64,000 nt of DNA from the NCBI GenBank assembly GCA_963851325.1, contig CAWKOR010000001.1, positions 3,410,001 to 3,474,000 on the forward strand, in the 5' to 3' direction. A model generated the notes under the pieces. The model did not search any database, had not been told where the DNA came from, and saw only the letters and a program-made list of their open reading frames with translations. Shown piece by piece: positions 35,188-43,826 of the stretch (the first letter of the stretch is position 1; the number at the start of each line of letters is the position of its first letter). Origin of the DNA: DATGKG01 sp963851325 (lineage in GTDB: Bacteria > Desulfobacterota > Binatia > Binatales > Binataceae). Both the position numbers and the translations under genes were made by a program.

Positions 35188-35228
35188 AAAAGGCCATGGG
35201 TGCTCAACCGCATCCGTGGCCTTTTTTT
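35188..35228 (+). terminator. Orphan intrinsic terminator ahead of the ABC exporter
   Basis: AAAAGGCCA (35188-35196) pairs with TGGCCTTTT (35217-35225), extended inward by a T-G wobble and GG/CC, and is followed by more T. No plus-strand gene ends nearby. It may end a short leader or small RNA, or act as an attenuator for the ABC gene that starts 28 bases later. Confidence 0.7.
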
Positions 35229-35255
35229 ATTCCGCGCAAGCCGAGAGAGGGAATC

Positions 35256-36005
35256 ATGCTGATTGAAATCGATCGCCTGACCAAACATTTTGGCAAGTTT
35301 ATCGCCGTTGACGACGTATCGTTCGAGGTGCGCCCGGGTGAGATCGTCGGATTGCTGGGACCCAATGGCGCGGGCAAGACGACCACCATCCACATGATTC
35401 TCGGACTGATTTCGGCGACCTCCGGCGAGGTGCGTATCTTCGGCAAACGCTTCGAGGAGCATCGCCAGGAAATCCTCGAGCAGATGAACTTCACCTCGCC
35501 GTATGTCGCGTTCCCGGGGCGCCTGACGGTGTTCGAAAACCTCAAGGTGTATGCGCGGATGTACGACCTGCGCAATCCGCGCGCGAAGATCGGCGAGCTC
35601 GCGAAGCTGTTCGGCATCGAGGCGCTGGTGAACAAGCCCTATTCGCGATTGTCGTCGGGCGAGACTACCCGGGTCGGCCTGTGCAAGGCCTTCATGAACG
35701 ATCCGAAGTTGCTGCTGCTCGATGAGCCGACTGCTTACCTCGATCCGCAAATCGCGTCGCACGTCAAACAGATACTGCTCGACATGCAGCGCGAGCGCGG
35801 AACCACCATCCTCTACACCTCGCACAACATGGCGGAGGTCGAGAAGATGTGCAGCCGGATTGTCTTCCTGAGCCGAGGACGGGTGCTCGCCAGCGGCAGT
35901 CCGATCGAAGTGACCCAGACGATCCTCAAGGAGGATCGCGACGAACCCGCGCTGGAGGAGGTTTTCCTTCACGTCGCGCAAAGGCAAACCAATGAAGCCG
36001 CATAG
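35256..36005 (+). CDS. ABC transporter ATP-binding protein
   Basis: 249 residues from ATG 35256, which has a GAGAGAGGGA ribosome-binding site. Walker A is GPNGAGKTT, the Q-loop follows, the signature is RLSSGETTRVGL (LSSGE in place of LSGGQ), Walker B is LLLLDEPTAYLD and the switch His is in YTSHNMAEVE. The type is that of ABC-2 exporters (multidrug, polysaccharide or antibiotic efflux). It overlaps the permease gene by 14 bases and faces a PadR repressor gene. Confidence 0.93.
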   Translation: MLIEIDRLTKHFGKFIAVDDVSFEVRPGEIVGLLGPNGAGKTTTIHMILGLISATSGEVRIFGKRFEEHRQEILEQMNFTSPYVAFPGRLTVFENLKVYARMYDLRNPRAKIGELAKLFGIEALVNKPYSRLSSGETTRVGLCKAFMNDPKLLLLDEPTAYLDPQIASHVKQILLDMQRERGTTILYTSHNMAEVEKMCSRIVFLSRGRVLASGSPIEVTQTILKEDRDEPALEEVFLHVAQRQTNEAA

Positions 36006-36780
36006 AATCAAAGCAGTAATTTTGCGCCACTCCTACGAGGCGCGGCGCAACCTCGATCGCGTCATCGATATGGTCTACTGGCCGGTGCTCGACATCATCG
36101 TGTGGGGATTCTTCACGATTTATCTCGGGCGCGGCAGCCATCTGCAGCCGGGCCTGATCAGCTTCATGCTCGGAGCGATCATCCTGTGGGGATTGTTCTT
36201 CGCGTTCCAGCGCGACATGGCGGTCGGCTTTCTCGACGAGTTGTGGTCGCGCAATCTGGTCAACCTGTTCTCGACGCCGCTGAGCGTGGCGGAATATATG
36301 ACCGGACTGATCGCGGTCAACGTGGTGAAGGCGGCCATCGGGATGACGGCGGCGGCGCTGATCGCATGGCTATGCTACGCGTTCGACATTTTTCCCAAGC
36401 TGCCGGCGTTCCTGCCCTTCATGCTGAACCTGATGCTGTTTGCGCTCGCGCTCGGCATCATCATCACCGGGCTGATCTTTCGCTACACGACGAAAATCCA
36501 GGGCCTCGCGTGGAGCTTCGCGGGTTTGCTGATGCCGCTATCGTGCGTGCTCTACCCGCTGAAATCACTGCCGAGCTATCTGCGCCCGATCGCGTGGATG
36601 CTGCCGACGATGCATTCGTTCGAGGGAATGCGTCAGGCGCTGGCGGGCGGCGGATTTTCGGCGCGTCACTTCGGATGGGGCCTCGCGCTGAATGCGGGAT
36701 ATTTCGTCTTCGCGGTGGTGTTCTTCCGCTGGATCTTCGAAGCGGCCCGCTCGCGCGGATTGCTGGTGAAGTTGGAGTGA
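35992..36780 (+). CDS. ABC-2 type transporter permease
   Basis: 262 residues with six hydrophobic segments, for example YWPVLDIIVWGFFTIYLG, FMLGAIILWGLFFAF, LNLMLFALALGIIITGLIF and GWGLALNAGYFVFAVVFF. The loop SCVLYPLKSLPSYLRPIAWMLPTMHSFEGMR is characteristic of ABC-2 permeases. It pairs with the ATPase encoded just upstream (overlap 14 bases) to form an exporter. The substrate is unknown. Confidence 0.9.
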   Translation: MKPHRIKAVILRHSYEARRNLDRVIDMVYWPVLDIIVWGFFTIYLGRGSHLQPGLISFMLGAIILWGLFFAFQRDMAVGFLDELWSRNLVNLFSTPLSVAEYMTGLIAVNVVKAAIGMTAAALIAWLCYAFDIFPKLPAFLPFMLNLMLFALALGIIITGLIFRYTTKIQGLAWSFAGLLMPLSCVLYPLKSLPSYLRPIAWMLPTMHSFEGMRQALAGGGFSARHFGWGLALNAGYFVFAVVFFRWIFEAARSRGLLVKLE

Positions 36781-36787
36781 AGACCTG

Positions 36788-38368
36788 CTACCGCGATCGC
36801 CTTCGCCGGCGGGATTCGAGGCGCTGCTTGAGCGAAAGTGGGTGCGGATTTATCTCGACGTGGCCGTCAGGACTGGTGTCGTCGACGGCAACGTCCGCAT
36901 CGGCGCTGCGGACAGATTTTCCTCTGCGGACTTTCACCGTGTAGACGTCGGTTCGATTGTTGGCTTTTCCGATTCCGGATTTGGTTCTCACGAATAGCGG
37001 CACGAAGGAGTTGCCGGCGTGAGCCAGGCCCTCGTAGTCGCCGACGAAATATCCGAGGTCACCGTTGGGCGCGGTCAGCATGTTGAAGCGGCTTCCGAGG
37101 CGAGCTTCGAACCAACTCGCACCGCCGTCGCTCGAAGTGATCTCCCAATAGTTGGTGAGCAGCACCTTGGGATTCCTGTTGTCCCGCCGGAAATCGTAGT
37201 AGGTCACGCCGACGGCGCCGTCATCCGCGACGTCCACCGTAGCGGTGAAGGCTTGCACGTTGGGTGCCTGGTTGACCTGCGCCGGCGCCGACCAGGTCCG
37301 ACCGCCATCGGTGGATTTCGATAGTGCGATGCCATCGCGGAGGCCGCTGCTGAATCGCGCATCCTGCCATGCGGCATACAGCGTTCCGGTGTTTTGGTCC
37401 GCCGCGATATCCGGAATGATGTCGCCGGTGCGGACCGGCTCGCCGGTTTTGATGTCGGTTACGCCGATGCTTCGCAGCGTGTTGATGACGATCGGCGGCG
37501 ACCAGGTCAGTCCGTGGTCTTGCGAGCGCATGACGGCCAGCACCGAATCGTCGAGGCCCGGGTCAGTCTGATTGGTGAATCGCGCGAAAAAATTTACCAG
37601 GTCGCCATTGGGAAGCGTGACGATCTGATTGGCGATAGTGGAAGCATCCGCGCCCGGATCATAGATGATGCGGGCGGGTTCCCAGGTTGCGCCGCCGTTG
37701 GTCGTCCGCGCAAACCAGGTCGGTCCGCGATTTGGGACGCCATTGTTATCGATGCGATCCCAAACCGCATAAGCAAAACTGGAATCGTTCAGATCCGCGG
37801 TGATGGAAGGCTGGTCATCGAAGACATTGGGGTCGGTATCGCGCAGCAGCGTGGTGGGCTCGCTCCAGCTTTCGCCACCATTGGTGGAACGACTAACCAG
37901 AATGGCCTCGAACGCGTCCGAAATGTCGAGCGAGAGAGAGAGTTGGTACGCGGTGCCATTGGGCGCGAATGTGATCCATGGATCGGTGGCGCGCTCGAAG
38001 TCGCCGCCGTTGGGCGCGTTGCCGCCGGAGCAGCGGGAAAAATGCGCGAAGGTTCGCGTCCAGGTTCTCCCGCCATTGTGCGAGGCGCCGGTAAGCAGGC
38101 CTCGCGCGCCGATCAGCTGGAAGCGATCCTGTTGCCACACGCCGATGAGGTTGCTTGGGTCCTGCGGATTGGTGGCCACTGATGGCCCGACCTCCGCGTT
38201 GAGGTAATTGATTTCGCCCTCGGCGAGTATCACATCGCAGTTCGCGAATGGACTGCGTGCGGAAACGCGCTTGATTGCCGGCGCGCGGTTGGATCGCGCG
38301 TTCGTATCAACTGCGGCAGTCAGGGATGCCAGTACCAGCGCAGCACACACGTAGAAACGCATCGTCAT
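36788..38368 (-). CDS. Secreted sialidase-like beta-propeller protein
   Basis: 526 residues with an N-terminal signal (FYVCAALVLASLTAAVDTNA). At least six Asp-box (S-x-D-x-G-x-x-W type) repeats are visible: NGGRTW, NGGESW, NGGATW, DHGLTW, DGGRTW and DGGASW, spaced as in a six-bladed propeller. It could be an exo-sialidase or only a structural relative; the catalytic Arg triad cannot be placed with confidence. It converges on the ABC permease gene. Confidence 0.8.
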   Translation of the reverse strand: MTMRFYVCAALVLASLTAAVDTNARSNRAPAIKRVSARSPFANCDVILAEGEINYLNAEVGPSVATNPQDPSNLIGVWQQDRFQLIGARGLLTGASHNGGRTWTRTFAHFSRCSGGNAPNGGDFERATDPWITFAPNGTAYQLSLSLDISDAFEAILVSRSTNGGESWSEPTTLLRDTDPNVFDDQPSITADLNDSSFAYAVWDRIDNNGVPNRGPTWFARTTNGGATWEPARIIYDPGADASTIANQIVTLPNGDLVNFFARFTNQTDPGLDDSVLAVMRSQDHGLTWSPPIVINTLRSIGVTDIKTGEPVRTGDIIPDIAADQNTGTLYAAWQDARFSSGLRDGIALSKSTDGGRTWSAPAQVNQAPNVQAFTATVDVADDGAVGVTYYDFRRDNRNPKVLLTNYWEITSSDGGASWFEARLGSRFNMLTAPNGDLGYFVGDYEGLAHAGNSFVPLFVRTKSGIGKANNRTDVYTVKVRRGKSVRSADADVAVDDTSPDGHVEINPHPLSLKQRLESRRRRRSR

Positions 38369-38552
38369 TGGACCCCCCTCTCTCTTCGACCTCGACGGTC
38401 CGAACAGCCCTGGAAAACTAAGATGTCCGACGACCGTTTCCTCTTCAACAGCAATTCAAAAGAGTGCAGGTCACTTAGATGAGACCTCATGCCGATGCCG
38501 AACATTTGGTTTTGCGATGTGGCGCTTCCGATCGAGCCTCAAGTGGATGCTC

Positions 38553-39461
38553 CTATTCCTGGCCGAACCACTCAGGCTTGGCGACGCTCTGCCAGCGCGC
38601 GCGGATGGCTTCGAACTCCTCCGCGGGCAACGGGGCTGAGGACGCCAGTTCCGCGTTGCCTGCGATGCGCGTGGGCTTAGCGGTTCCGACGATCGCCGTA
38701 TGCACGCCCGGGACGCTCAGCGTGAAGCGCAACGCGGTCGCAAACGCCTCGGCGGAAGGCTTGGCGAGGAAATCGAAGTCGAGCTTCTTCAGACGATCCC
38801 AATACTCGCGCGAATAGTCGCTCGATGGCACTCCGCTGCGGAGCCATACCGCGTTGGCGACCGGGCGTTTCGCGATGACGCCGAGTCCGTACTTTTGCGC
38901 AAGCGGAAGCACCCGTTCGATCGATTCCTGGTCTGCAATACTCACCGAGATCTGCAGCGCGTCGAAGGCGCCGGTTTCGACCGCATACGATGCGTCTTCG
39001 CTGTCGCCACTGTACCCGATGAAGCGCGTCTTGCCGGCGCGCTTGGCATCCTGAACGGCGCGGATGACTTCGCCCTCGCGCAGGCGTACCGCCGAACAGC
39101 TATGCAGTTGCACGAGATCGAGATGATCGGTGCGGAGATTTTTCAGACTCTGGTCAATGCTCTTCGCGATGAGCCGCGGGTCCCATTCGTGATAGCGGAG
39201 GCGGTCGAGCCTCCGGGCGATATGGCCGCACTTGGTGAACAGGTGATACTCGGCGCGTCGATGCGCGATCGCTTTGCCGATCAGCTCCTCGCTATCCTGA
39301 TAACATTCGGCGGTGTCGATAACATTGACGCCGGCATCGAGCGCGGCGCCGAGAATCTTTCCCGCCACTTTCTGGCTGACGCCCTGCTCGCCGATTTCCG
39401 AGCCGCCGAATCCGAGCACGCTGACCTTGAGACCGGTGTTTCCGAAGGTCCGGTATTCCAT
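38553..39461 (-). CDS. Aldo/keto reductase
   Basis: 302 residues without a signal peptide, starting MEYRTFGNTGLKVSVLGFGG. Catalytic residues are visible as Asp/Tyr in VIDTAECYQDSEE, Lys in HLFTKCGH and His in DLVQLHSCS. The NADPH-binding end has VGTAKPTRIAGN. This is a cytosolic member, distinct from the exported one at 29858-30889. The substrate is unknown. Confidence 0.88.
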   Translation of the reverse strand: MEYRTFGNTGLKVSVLGFGGSEIGEQGVSQKVAGKILGAALDAGVNVIDTAECYQDSEELIGKAIAHRRAEYHLFTKCGHIARRLDRLRYHEWDPRLIAKSIDQSLKNLRTDHLDLVQLHSCSAVRLREGEVIRAVQDAKRAGKTRFIGYSGDSEDASYAVETGAFDALQISVSIADQESIERVLPLAQKYGLGVIAKRPVANAVWLRSGVPSSDYSREYWDRLKKLDFDFLAKPSAEAFATALRFTLSVPGVHTAIVGTAKPTRIAGNAELASSAPLPAEEFEAIRARWQSVAKPEWFGQE

Positions 39462-39521
39462 CCTTCTATCATAATGCGATCTGAGGAACCGGGGCGATCT
39501 GGTTTCCAGTATGTCGAGCGG

Positions 39522-39854
39522 CTAATTCGTGCCGCAGTCTTTCTCGCCGGTCGTGTTGCTTATGCAACACGTGGTCTTGAATATGCCGTCCCAGGGGACA
39601 AAGTCCACGTTGCCCGGGGGCTGGTCGGGTTGATAGGCCTTCATAACCGCAACACACGCGGCCTCGGTAGCGTAAGGGCCCATCGGAATGTCGTTGACGA
39701 ATTGTTGACCATTGGTCGCGGCACTAACGTGGGTCGCGACGAAGCTCCAAGAGTCCGCATCGACCACAGCCGTCCGTCGTAGGGAACTTGCAGCAGCGGG
39801 GATCGCAATCGCAACACAAAGAGCCAGGCTCAGCGCCAGAGCTTTGAGGCACAT
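39522..39854 (-). CDS. Small secreted protein, unknown function
   Basis: 110 residues from ATG 39854 with an AGGAGA ribosome-binding site. The signal peptide is MCLKALALSLALCVAIAIPAAAS. The mature part has Cys residues in AACVAVM and TTCCISN...DCGTN and looks disulphide-bonded. No family is recognised. Confidence 0.6.
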   Translation of the reverse strand: MCLKALALSLALCVAIAIPAAASSLRRTAVVDADSWSFVATHVSAATNGQQFVNDIPMGPYATEAACVAVMKAYQPDQPPGNVDFVPWDGIFKTTCCISNTTGEKDCGTN

Positions 39855-40371
39855 AATCGGTCTCCTATTCGACCTAAAAGACTGACTTCGTCGGCGACCT
39901 CGGTAAGTGCACAGTGCGTGCCGCTCCACGACAGGGACGCGAGCAAATGCGTAGCCTTCGCTAGAGCGTTGCCAACAAGTCTTAAGTTGCCTTCTTGCAT
40001 CATTCCGATACATCCCTGGGGTTACGGATGTAGCGAACGGTCCCACTGGCCCTGGTTGGTTTCGTTTTTGTCAGTCTGCCGCCACGCCCAAGTCACGATG
40101 AACGCGGACCAAGCGAATTGGCGTACCAACCGCGGCCTGGTGCGCGAAAAATGCGGACGGAATTGCGGGATGGTCCAACGAGGAGAGATACTCAAGCCGG
40201 AAGCGGTCAACATCCACCCAAGCCGCTTCTGGTACGCCATCGTTAACAGGCGGACTTGCATAAATCAACCGAAGAAAAACGCCGATCCTCGAAAGAAGAT
40301 CGGCGCTTTACGTTCCAACGGGCCGGGGCATCGCACCCTCGGCCCGCTGTAAGAATCGCGATTAGAAGGAT
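39855..40371. other. Intergenic stretch with hairpins
   Basis: About 515 bases. The right end carries a terminator for the amidohydrolase gene (listed separately) and a GC-rich CGGGCCG/CGGCCCG hairpin near 40319-40349. No frame in the rest looks like a recognised gene. Confidence 0.4.
40274..40305 (-). terminator. Rho-independent terminator after the amidohydrolase gene
   Basis: On the minus strand CGCCGATC pairs with GATCGGCG across a 10-base loop and is followed by TTTTTC. It ends the minus-strand unit that begins with the two selenoprotein genes. Confidence 0.75.
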
Positions 40372-42096
40372 CTATACCTGTGGCGATGGTCCTTGCTGCG
40401 GGCCGCGGATCAGCTTGCCCGGCATCGCCTCGGTCGGGACGCCATCCTGGAAAGTCACTTCGCCACTTAGGATGGTGAACTTGTAACCCTCGGCGCGCTG
40501 GATGAGACGCCGCCCGCCGGCCGGAAGGTCGAAGACCATCTGGGGCGCATGCAGCCGCAGTGCATCGAGGTCGATGACGTTCACGTCGGCCTTCATTCCC
40601 GGGGCAAGGACGCCGCGATCGCCCAGCCCGTACAGTTTCGCAGTGTCGCTGGTCTGCAGACGAATCGCGGTCTCGACCGGCATCCGCTCGCCGCGGCTGC
40701 GATCGCGCACCCAATGCGCCAGCATGTAGGACGGCATGCTCGCATCGCAGATGAGTCCGCAATGGGCGCCGCCATCGCTGAGCCCGAGCGTGGTGACCGG
40801 ATCCAGCAGCATCTCGCGCAGCGCGTTGTGGTTGTATTCGGCGTAGTTGCCGAACGGCATGTAGAGCAACTCGCGCCCGTTGCGCTCGAGCATCAGGTCG
40901 TAGGTGAGTTCGGCCGCGCTTTTGCCGAGACGTTCGGCGCGCGCCGCGACGCTCGATTCGCGAGTGGGCTCGTAGTCGGGAGGATCGCCGAGCGGGAAAA
41001 ATTTCTCGAAGTTGGTTAGCAGATAGCGCGTCACCTTGTCATTGACGCTGGGCTCCTCCGAGAGCAATTGCGCGCGCATCGCAGGCTCGCGCATCTTCGC
41101 CACCCGCTCATCGATCGGCAGATGGGCGATGGTCTTGTAGGTCGGATGCGTGATGAACGGATGCAGCGAGCTCTCGAGGCCCATCAGCAATCCGGTCGGA
41201 CGCGCCGAAATCTGCGGCGCCAGATGCGCGCCGTTGCTGTTCAGTTCCTTCACCCGGTCCAGCATCCGCCGATACGAAAGCGGATCGCGATCGGTCTGCG
41301 CCATCGCAAAGGTGATCGGCAGCCTGGTTTCCGCCGACAGCTTCACCATCCACTCCATCGTCGCGTCGGGCCCAACCATGTCAGATGCCATTTCGAAAAC
41401 GCCGTGACCGGCTTCGCCGAGCGCGCGCCCGATGCCGAGCAGCTCGTCCTCGCTGGCGAAAGTTCCGGGCACCAGTTCCTTGTTCTTCGCGCGATGCAGC
41501 ATGGTGCGCGAGGTGGTGAAGCCGAGCGCGCCGGCCTTGAGGCCGTCGCGAACCACGGTCGCCATCTTCGCGATATCATCGGGCGTCGCCGCTTCATTGT
41601 TGGCGCCGCGCTCGCCCATCACATAGGTGCGTACCGAGCCGTGCGGGACCTGCACCCCGACATCGACCGCACGCTTCATCTTCTCGACCGCGTTCATGTA
41701 CTCGGGAAAGCTTTCCCAGTTCCACTTGATTCCTTCGGCGAGCGCGGTGCCCGGAATGTCCTCGACGCCTTCCATTAGGCCGATCAGGAACTCTTCCTTG
41801 CCGGGCTCGACGGGCGCGAAGCCGACGCCACAGTTGCCCATCACCAAAGTGGTGACGCCGTGCCAGCTCGAGGGAGTGAGATACGGATCCCAGGTGACCT
41901 GGCCGTCGTAGTGAGTGTGAATGTCGACGAAGCCCGGGGTGACGAGGAGTCCGGTCGCGTCGATCTCGCGCCGACCCGCGCCGGCCTTGCCGCCGACCGA
42001 AGTGATCTTGCCGCCATCGATAGCGACGTCGCCGATGAAGCTGGGCTTGCCGGTTCCGTCGACGATTTTTCCATTGCGGATTACGAGGTCATGCAT
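40372..42096 (-). CDS. N-acyl-D-amino-acid deacylase-type amidohydrolase
   Basis: 574 residues from ATG 42096, which has a GAGAGG ribosome-binding site. It belongs to the amidohydrolase superfamily: N-terminal strands LVIRNGKIVDGTGKPS, metal-binding VDIHTHYDGQ, a bridging cysteine in VMGNCGVGFAP and the C-terminal catalytic Asp in LSDGGAHCG, with APGMKADVNVID closing the fold. D-aminoacylases release D-amino acids from N-acyl forms. It is the last gene of the run that begins with a GrdB-like selenoprotein, which hints at a link to amino-acid derivatives. The substrate is inferred by family only. Confidence 0.85.
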   Translation of the reverse strand: MHDLVIRNGKIVDGTGKPSFIGDVAIDGGKITSVGGKAGAGRREIDATGLLVTPGFVDIHTHYDGQVTWDPYLTPSSWHGVTTLVMGNCGVGFAPVEPGKEEFLIGLMEGVEDIPGTALAEGIKWNWESFPEYMNAVEKMKRAVDVGVQVPHGSVRTYVMGERGANNEAATPDDIAKMATVVRDGLKAGALGFTTSRTMLHRAKNKELVPGTFASEDELLGIGRALGEAGHGVFEMASDMVGPDATMEWMVKLSAETRLPITFAMAQTDRDPLSYRRMLDRVKELNSNGAHLAPQISARPTGLLMGLESSLHPFITHPTYKTIAHLPIDERVAKMREPAMRAQLLSEEPSVNDKVTRYLLTNFEKFFPLGDPPDYEPTRESSVAARAERLGKSAAELTYDLMLERNGRELLYMPFGNYAEYNHNALREMLLDPVTTLGLSDGGAHCGLICDASMPSYMLAHWVRDRSRGERMPVETAIRLQTSDTAKLYGLGDRGVLAPGMKADVNVIDLDALRLHAPQMVFDLPAGGRRLIQRAEGYKFTILSGEVTFQDGVPTEAMPGKLIRGPQQGPSPQV

Positions 42097-42212
42097 GCTC
42101 TCGGTTCCTCTCAAAGTTCTGCTGAACGTTCGTTTAGTAAACCAAAGCGGCGCGGGACGTGGCAAGCGCGCGCGGCATTCCATGCCGACGGGGCATCGGA
42201 GTCCGTGCTTTG

Positions 42213-42887
42213 CTAGTTAGGGACGAACTCCAGGAAGTACTGATACTTGAGGAAGTCGTGCTCGCGGAGTAGCCGGAAGCCGGCGTCGTGGAACGTCGCG
42301 ATGACGACCTCGCGTGCGAGCTTGTGTTCGGGAGGTGGTCCGACCGGCAGCGGCTCCTTCTTGAAGTCGACATCGATGACGCGTCCACCGGGCTTCAATG
42401 CCGGGAGCAGCTTCTTGAGATATGCGGTCCGGTCGTCGATATGATGGAGCGCATCGCAGAAGAAAACGACGTCGACTGAATTGGGCGCGAGCGCGGGATC
42501 ATCGGGCTTGACCAGGCGCGCATCGTAGTCCTTCAACCCGAGCTTCTTCGCATCGGCCTTCATATAGTTGACCATGTCGGGCTCGACGTCGAGTCCAATG
42601 GCTTGGCCCGAAGGAGCGACGGCTCTGGCGAAGCGGCGGGTGAAGAAGCCGGTACCCGCGCCGATGTCGATCACGGTCTGGCCTGGTTCCAGCTTCAGGG
42701 TTTCCACCACCTTGTCGGGCTGCTGCCACGCGACGCGTTCGGGCGATTCGAAGATCTTCGCCCAATGCTCGGCATCCTGGAACCGGTGATGCACCGTGTC
42801 GGTATGAACTTGCGCCGACGAGAGATGCGCGGTGGCAAGCGCGAGCGTCGCGGCCAGTATGGCGATTGCGGTTGCGCGAGAGATCAC
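42213..42887 (-). CDS. Class I SAM-dependent methyltransferase, exported or anchored
   Basis: About 224 residues. I chose the GTG at 42887 because it overlaps the OsmC-gene stop (GTGA) and gives a clean signal or anchor (ISRATAIAILAATLALATAHLSSAQ). The methyltransferase part has motif I VIDIGAGTGFFTRRFA, acidic VEPDM for the ribose and FFCDALHHIDDR. A signal peptide on a SAM-dependent enzyme is unusual, since SAM is cytosolic, though many bacterial genomes carry such proteins. Substrate unknown. Confidence 0.82.
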   Translation of the reverse strand: MISRATAIAILAATLALATAHLSSAQVHTDTVHHRFQDAEHWAKIFESPERVAWQQPDKVVETLKLEPGQTVIDIGAGTGFFTRRFARAVAPSGQAIGLDVEPDMVNYMKADAKKLGLKDYDARLVKPDDPALAPNSVDVVFFCDALHHIDDRTAYLKKLLPALKPGGRVIDVDFKKEPLPVGPPPEHKLAREVVIATFHDAGFRLLREHDFLKYQYFLEFVPN

Positions 42888-43318
42888 GGCGACACGATCT
42901 CCGGTTCGAGGCGAATCGGCGTCGCGAGCGAGGCGGAGATCAGACATCCTTTCTCACTTCTTTCAAGAACGCGGAGGGCCCGTTCCCGGTCCGTGCCCGC
43001 CAGCACCGTCAGGCGCGGTCGCAGGACGATCTCTGTGAAGCGCATCGCGCCGTCTTTGCGATCGAGGGTGCCTTCACCGGAAAGTTCCAGCGAGGTCCAT
43101 TCGACTTTCGAGGCCTTCGCGACCGCGCGCAACGTCAGTAGAAAGCACGTCTCGACGGCGGCCATCAATAGATTCTCCGGGCTCCACGCGTCGCCGGGCC
43201 CATCGAAGTCGGCCGGCGCGTTGACTCGAAGATTGGGCAATCCTTCGGCTGACACCGGCACATAGCCGTCCGGGCCTGCGGAGAGTTGGGCGCGATAAAC
43301 GTGCGGCAACGGTTTCAT
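42884..43318 (-). CDS. OsmC/Ohr family protein
   Basis: 144 residues from ATG 43318 with an AGGAGG ribosome-binding site. The two peroxidatic cysteines of the OsmC fold are present, in AAVETCFLLTLRAVA and ERSEKGCLISASL. Members reduce organic hydroperoxides with lipoyl or thiol donors. It lies 84 bases after the rhodanese gene and overlaps the methyltransferase gene. The pairing with selenoprotein genes points to a thiol/selenol redox role. Confidence 0.88.
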   Translation of the reverse strand: MKPLPHVYRAQLSAGPDGYVPVSAEGLPNLRVNAPADFDGPGDAWSPENLLMAAVETCFLLTLRAVAKASKVEWTSLELSGEGTLDRKDGAMRFTEIVLRPRLTVLAGTDRERALRVLERSEKGCLISASLATPIRLEPEIVSP

Positions 43319-43402
43319 GAAGCCTCCTGAAATGGACCGCGATGCGATTGTTACGGGGCGGCGCGAGTGAGGCGCCACATACTCAACCCGGAGCGGGGGG
43401 CG

Positions 43403-43810
43403 CTAGGATTTCGGCTTGCCGCCTTCGACCGGGCCGCCGGCGGCTTTCCATGCGTTGAAGCCGCCGCCCATGTGACAGACCGGTTCGAGTCCCATGTGCT
43501 GAAGGGTCTGCGCTGCCAGCGCAGATCGACCACCGCCCGCTCAGAAGAAGAGGAACTTTTTGCCGGATGCAAAAACCTCCCGATGGTAGGGCGTGGCCGG
43601 ATCGACCCAGAATTCCAGCATCCCGCGCGGCGCATGGAGCGCGCCCGGAATGCGGCCGTCACGATCGAGCTCGCGGATGTCGCGGATGTCGACGAACAGA
43701 ATGTTCGGATCATCCTTCAACTTGATCGCGTCGGCGGCCTGGACGGTTTCGACCTCCGCATTTGCCTCGGCCAGCATCTGGGCGACGGTTTTCTTGAGCT
43801 TCAATGGCAT
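43403..43810 (-). CDS. Rhodanese-domain selenoprotein (in-frame UGA = Sec)
   Basis: 135 residues reading through a TGA at 43541-43543. Upstream the frame has the rhodanese half-motifs FVDIRDIRELDRDGRIPGALHAPRG and ends FLFF. Past the TGA it continues in the same frame with AGGGRSALAAQ, then HMGGGFNAWKAAGGPVEGG, a normal rhodanese C-terminus, to TAG at 43403. The TGA stands exactly at the active-site cysteine of the CxxGxRS loop, so the residue is very likely selenocysteine (about residue 90). A hairpin 23 nt downstream fits a SECIS. Start ATG has GGAGAG. It would carry sulphane sulphur or selenium. Confidence 0.85.
43507..43543 (-). other. UGA recoding site and predicted SECIS of the rhodanese gene
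   Basis: TGA (43543-43541) is followed by TCTGCGC / GCGCAGA, a 7-bp perfect stem with loop TGGCA (43525-43507), plus an outer GG/CC pair. The loop begins 23 nt after the UGA and has G at its second position, within the known bacterial SECIS pattern. Confidence 0.75.
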
Positions 43811-43826
43811 AAGAACTCTCCACGGA

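Noticed and set aside
38700..39782. Long plus-strand frame opposite the aldo/keto reductase
   Set aside because: The minus strand encodes a complete aldo/keto reductase with its catalytic tetrad.
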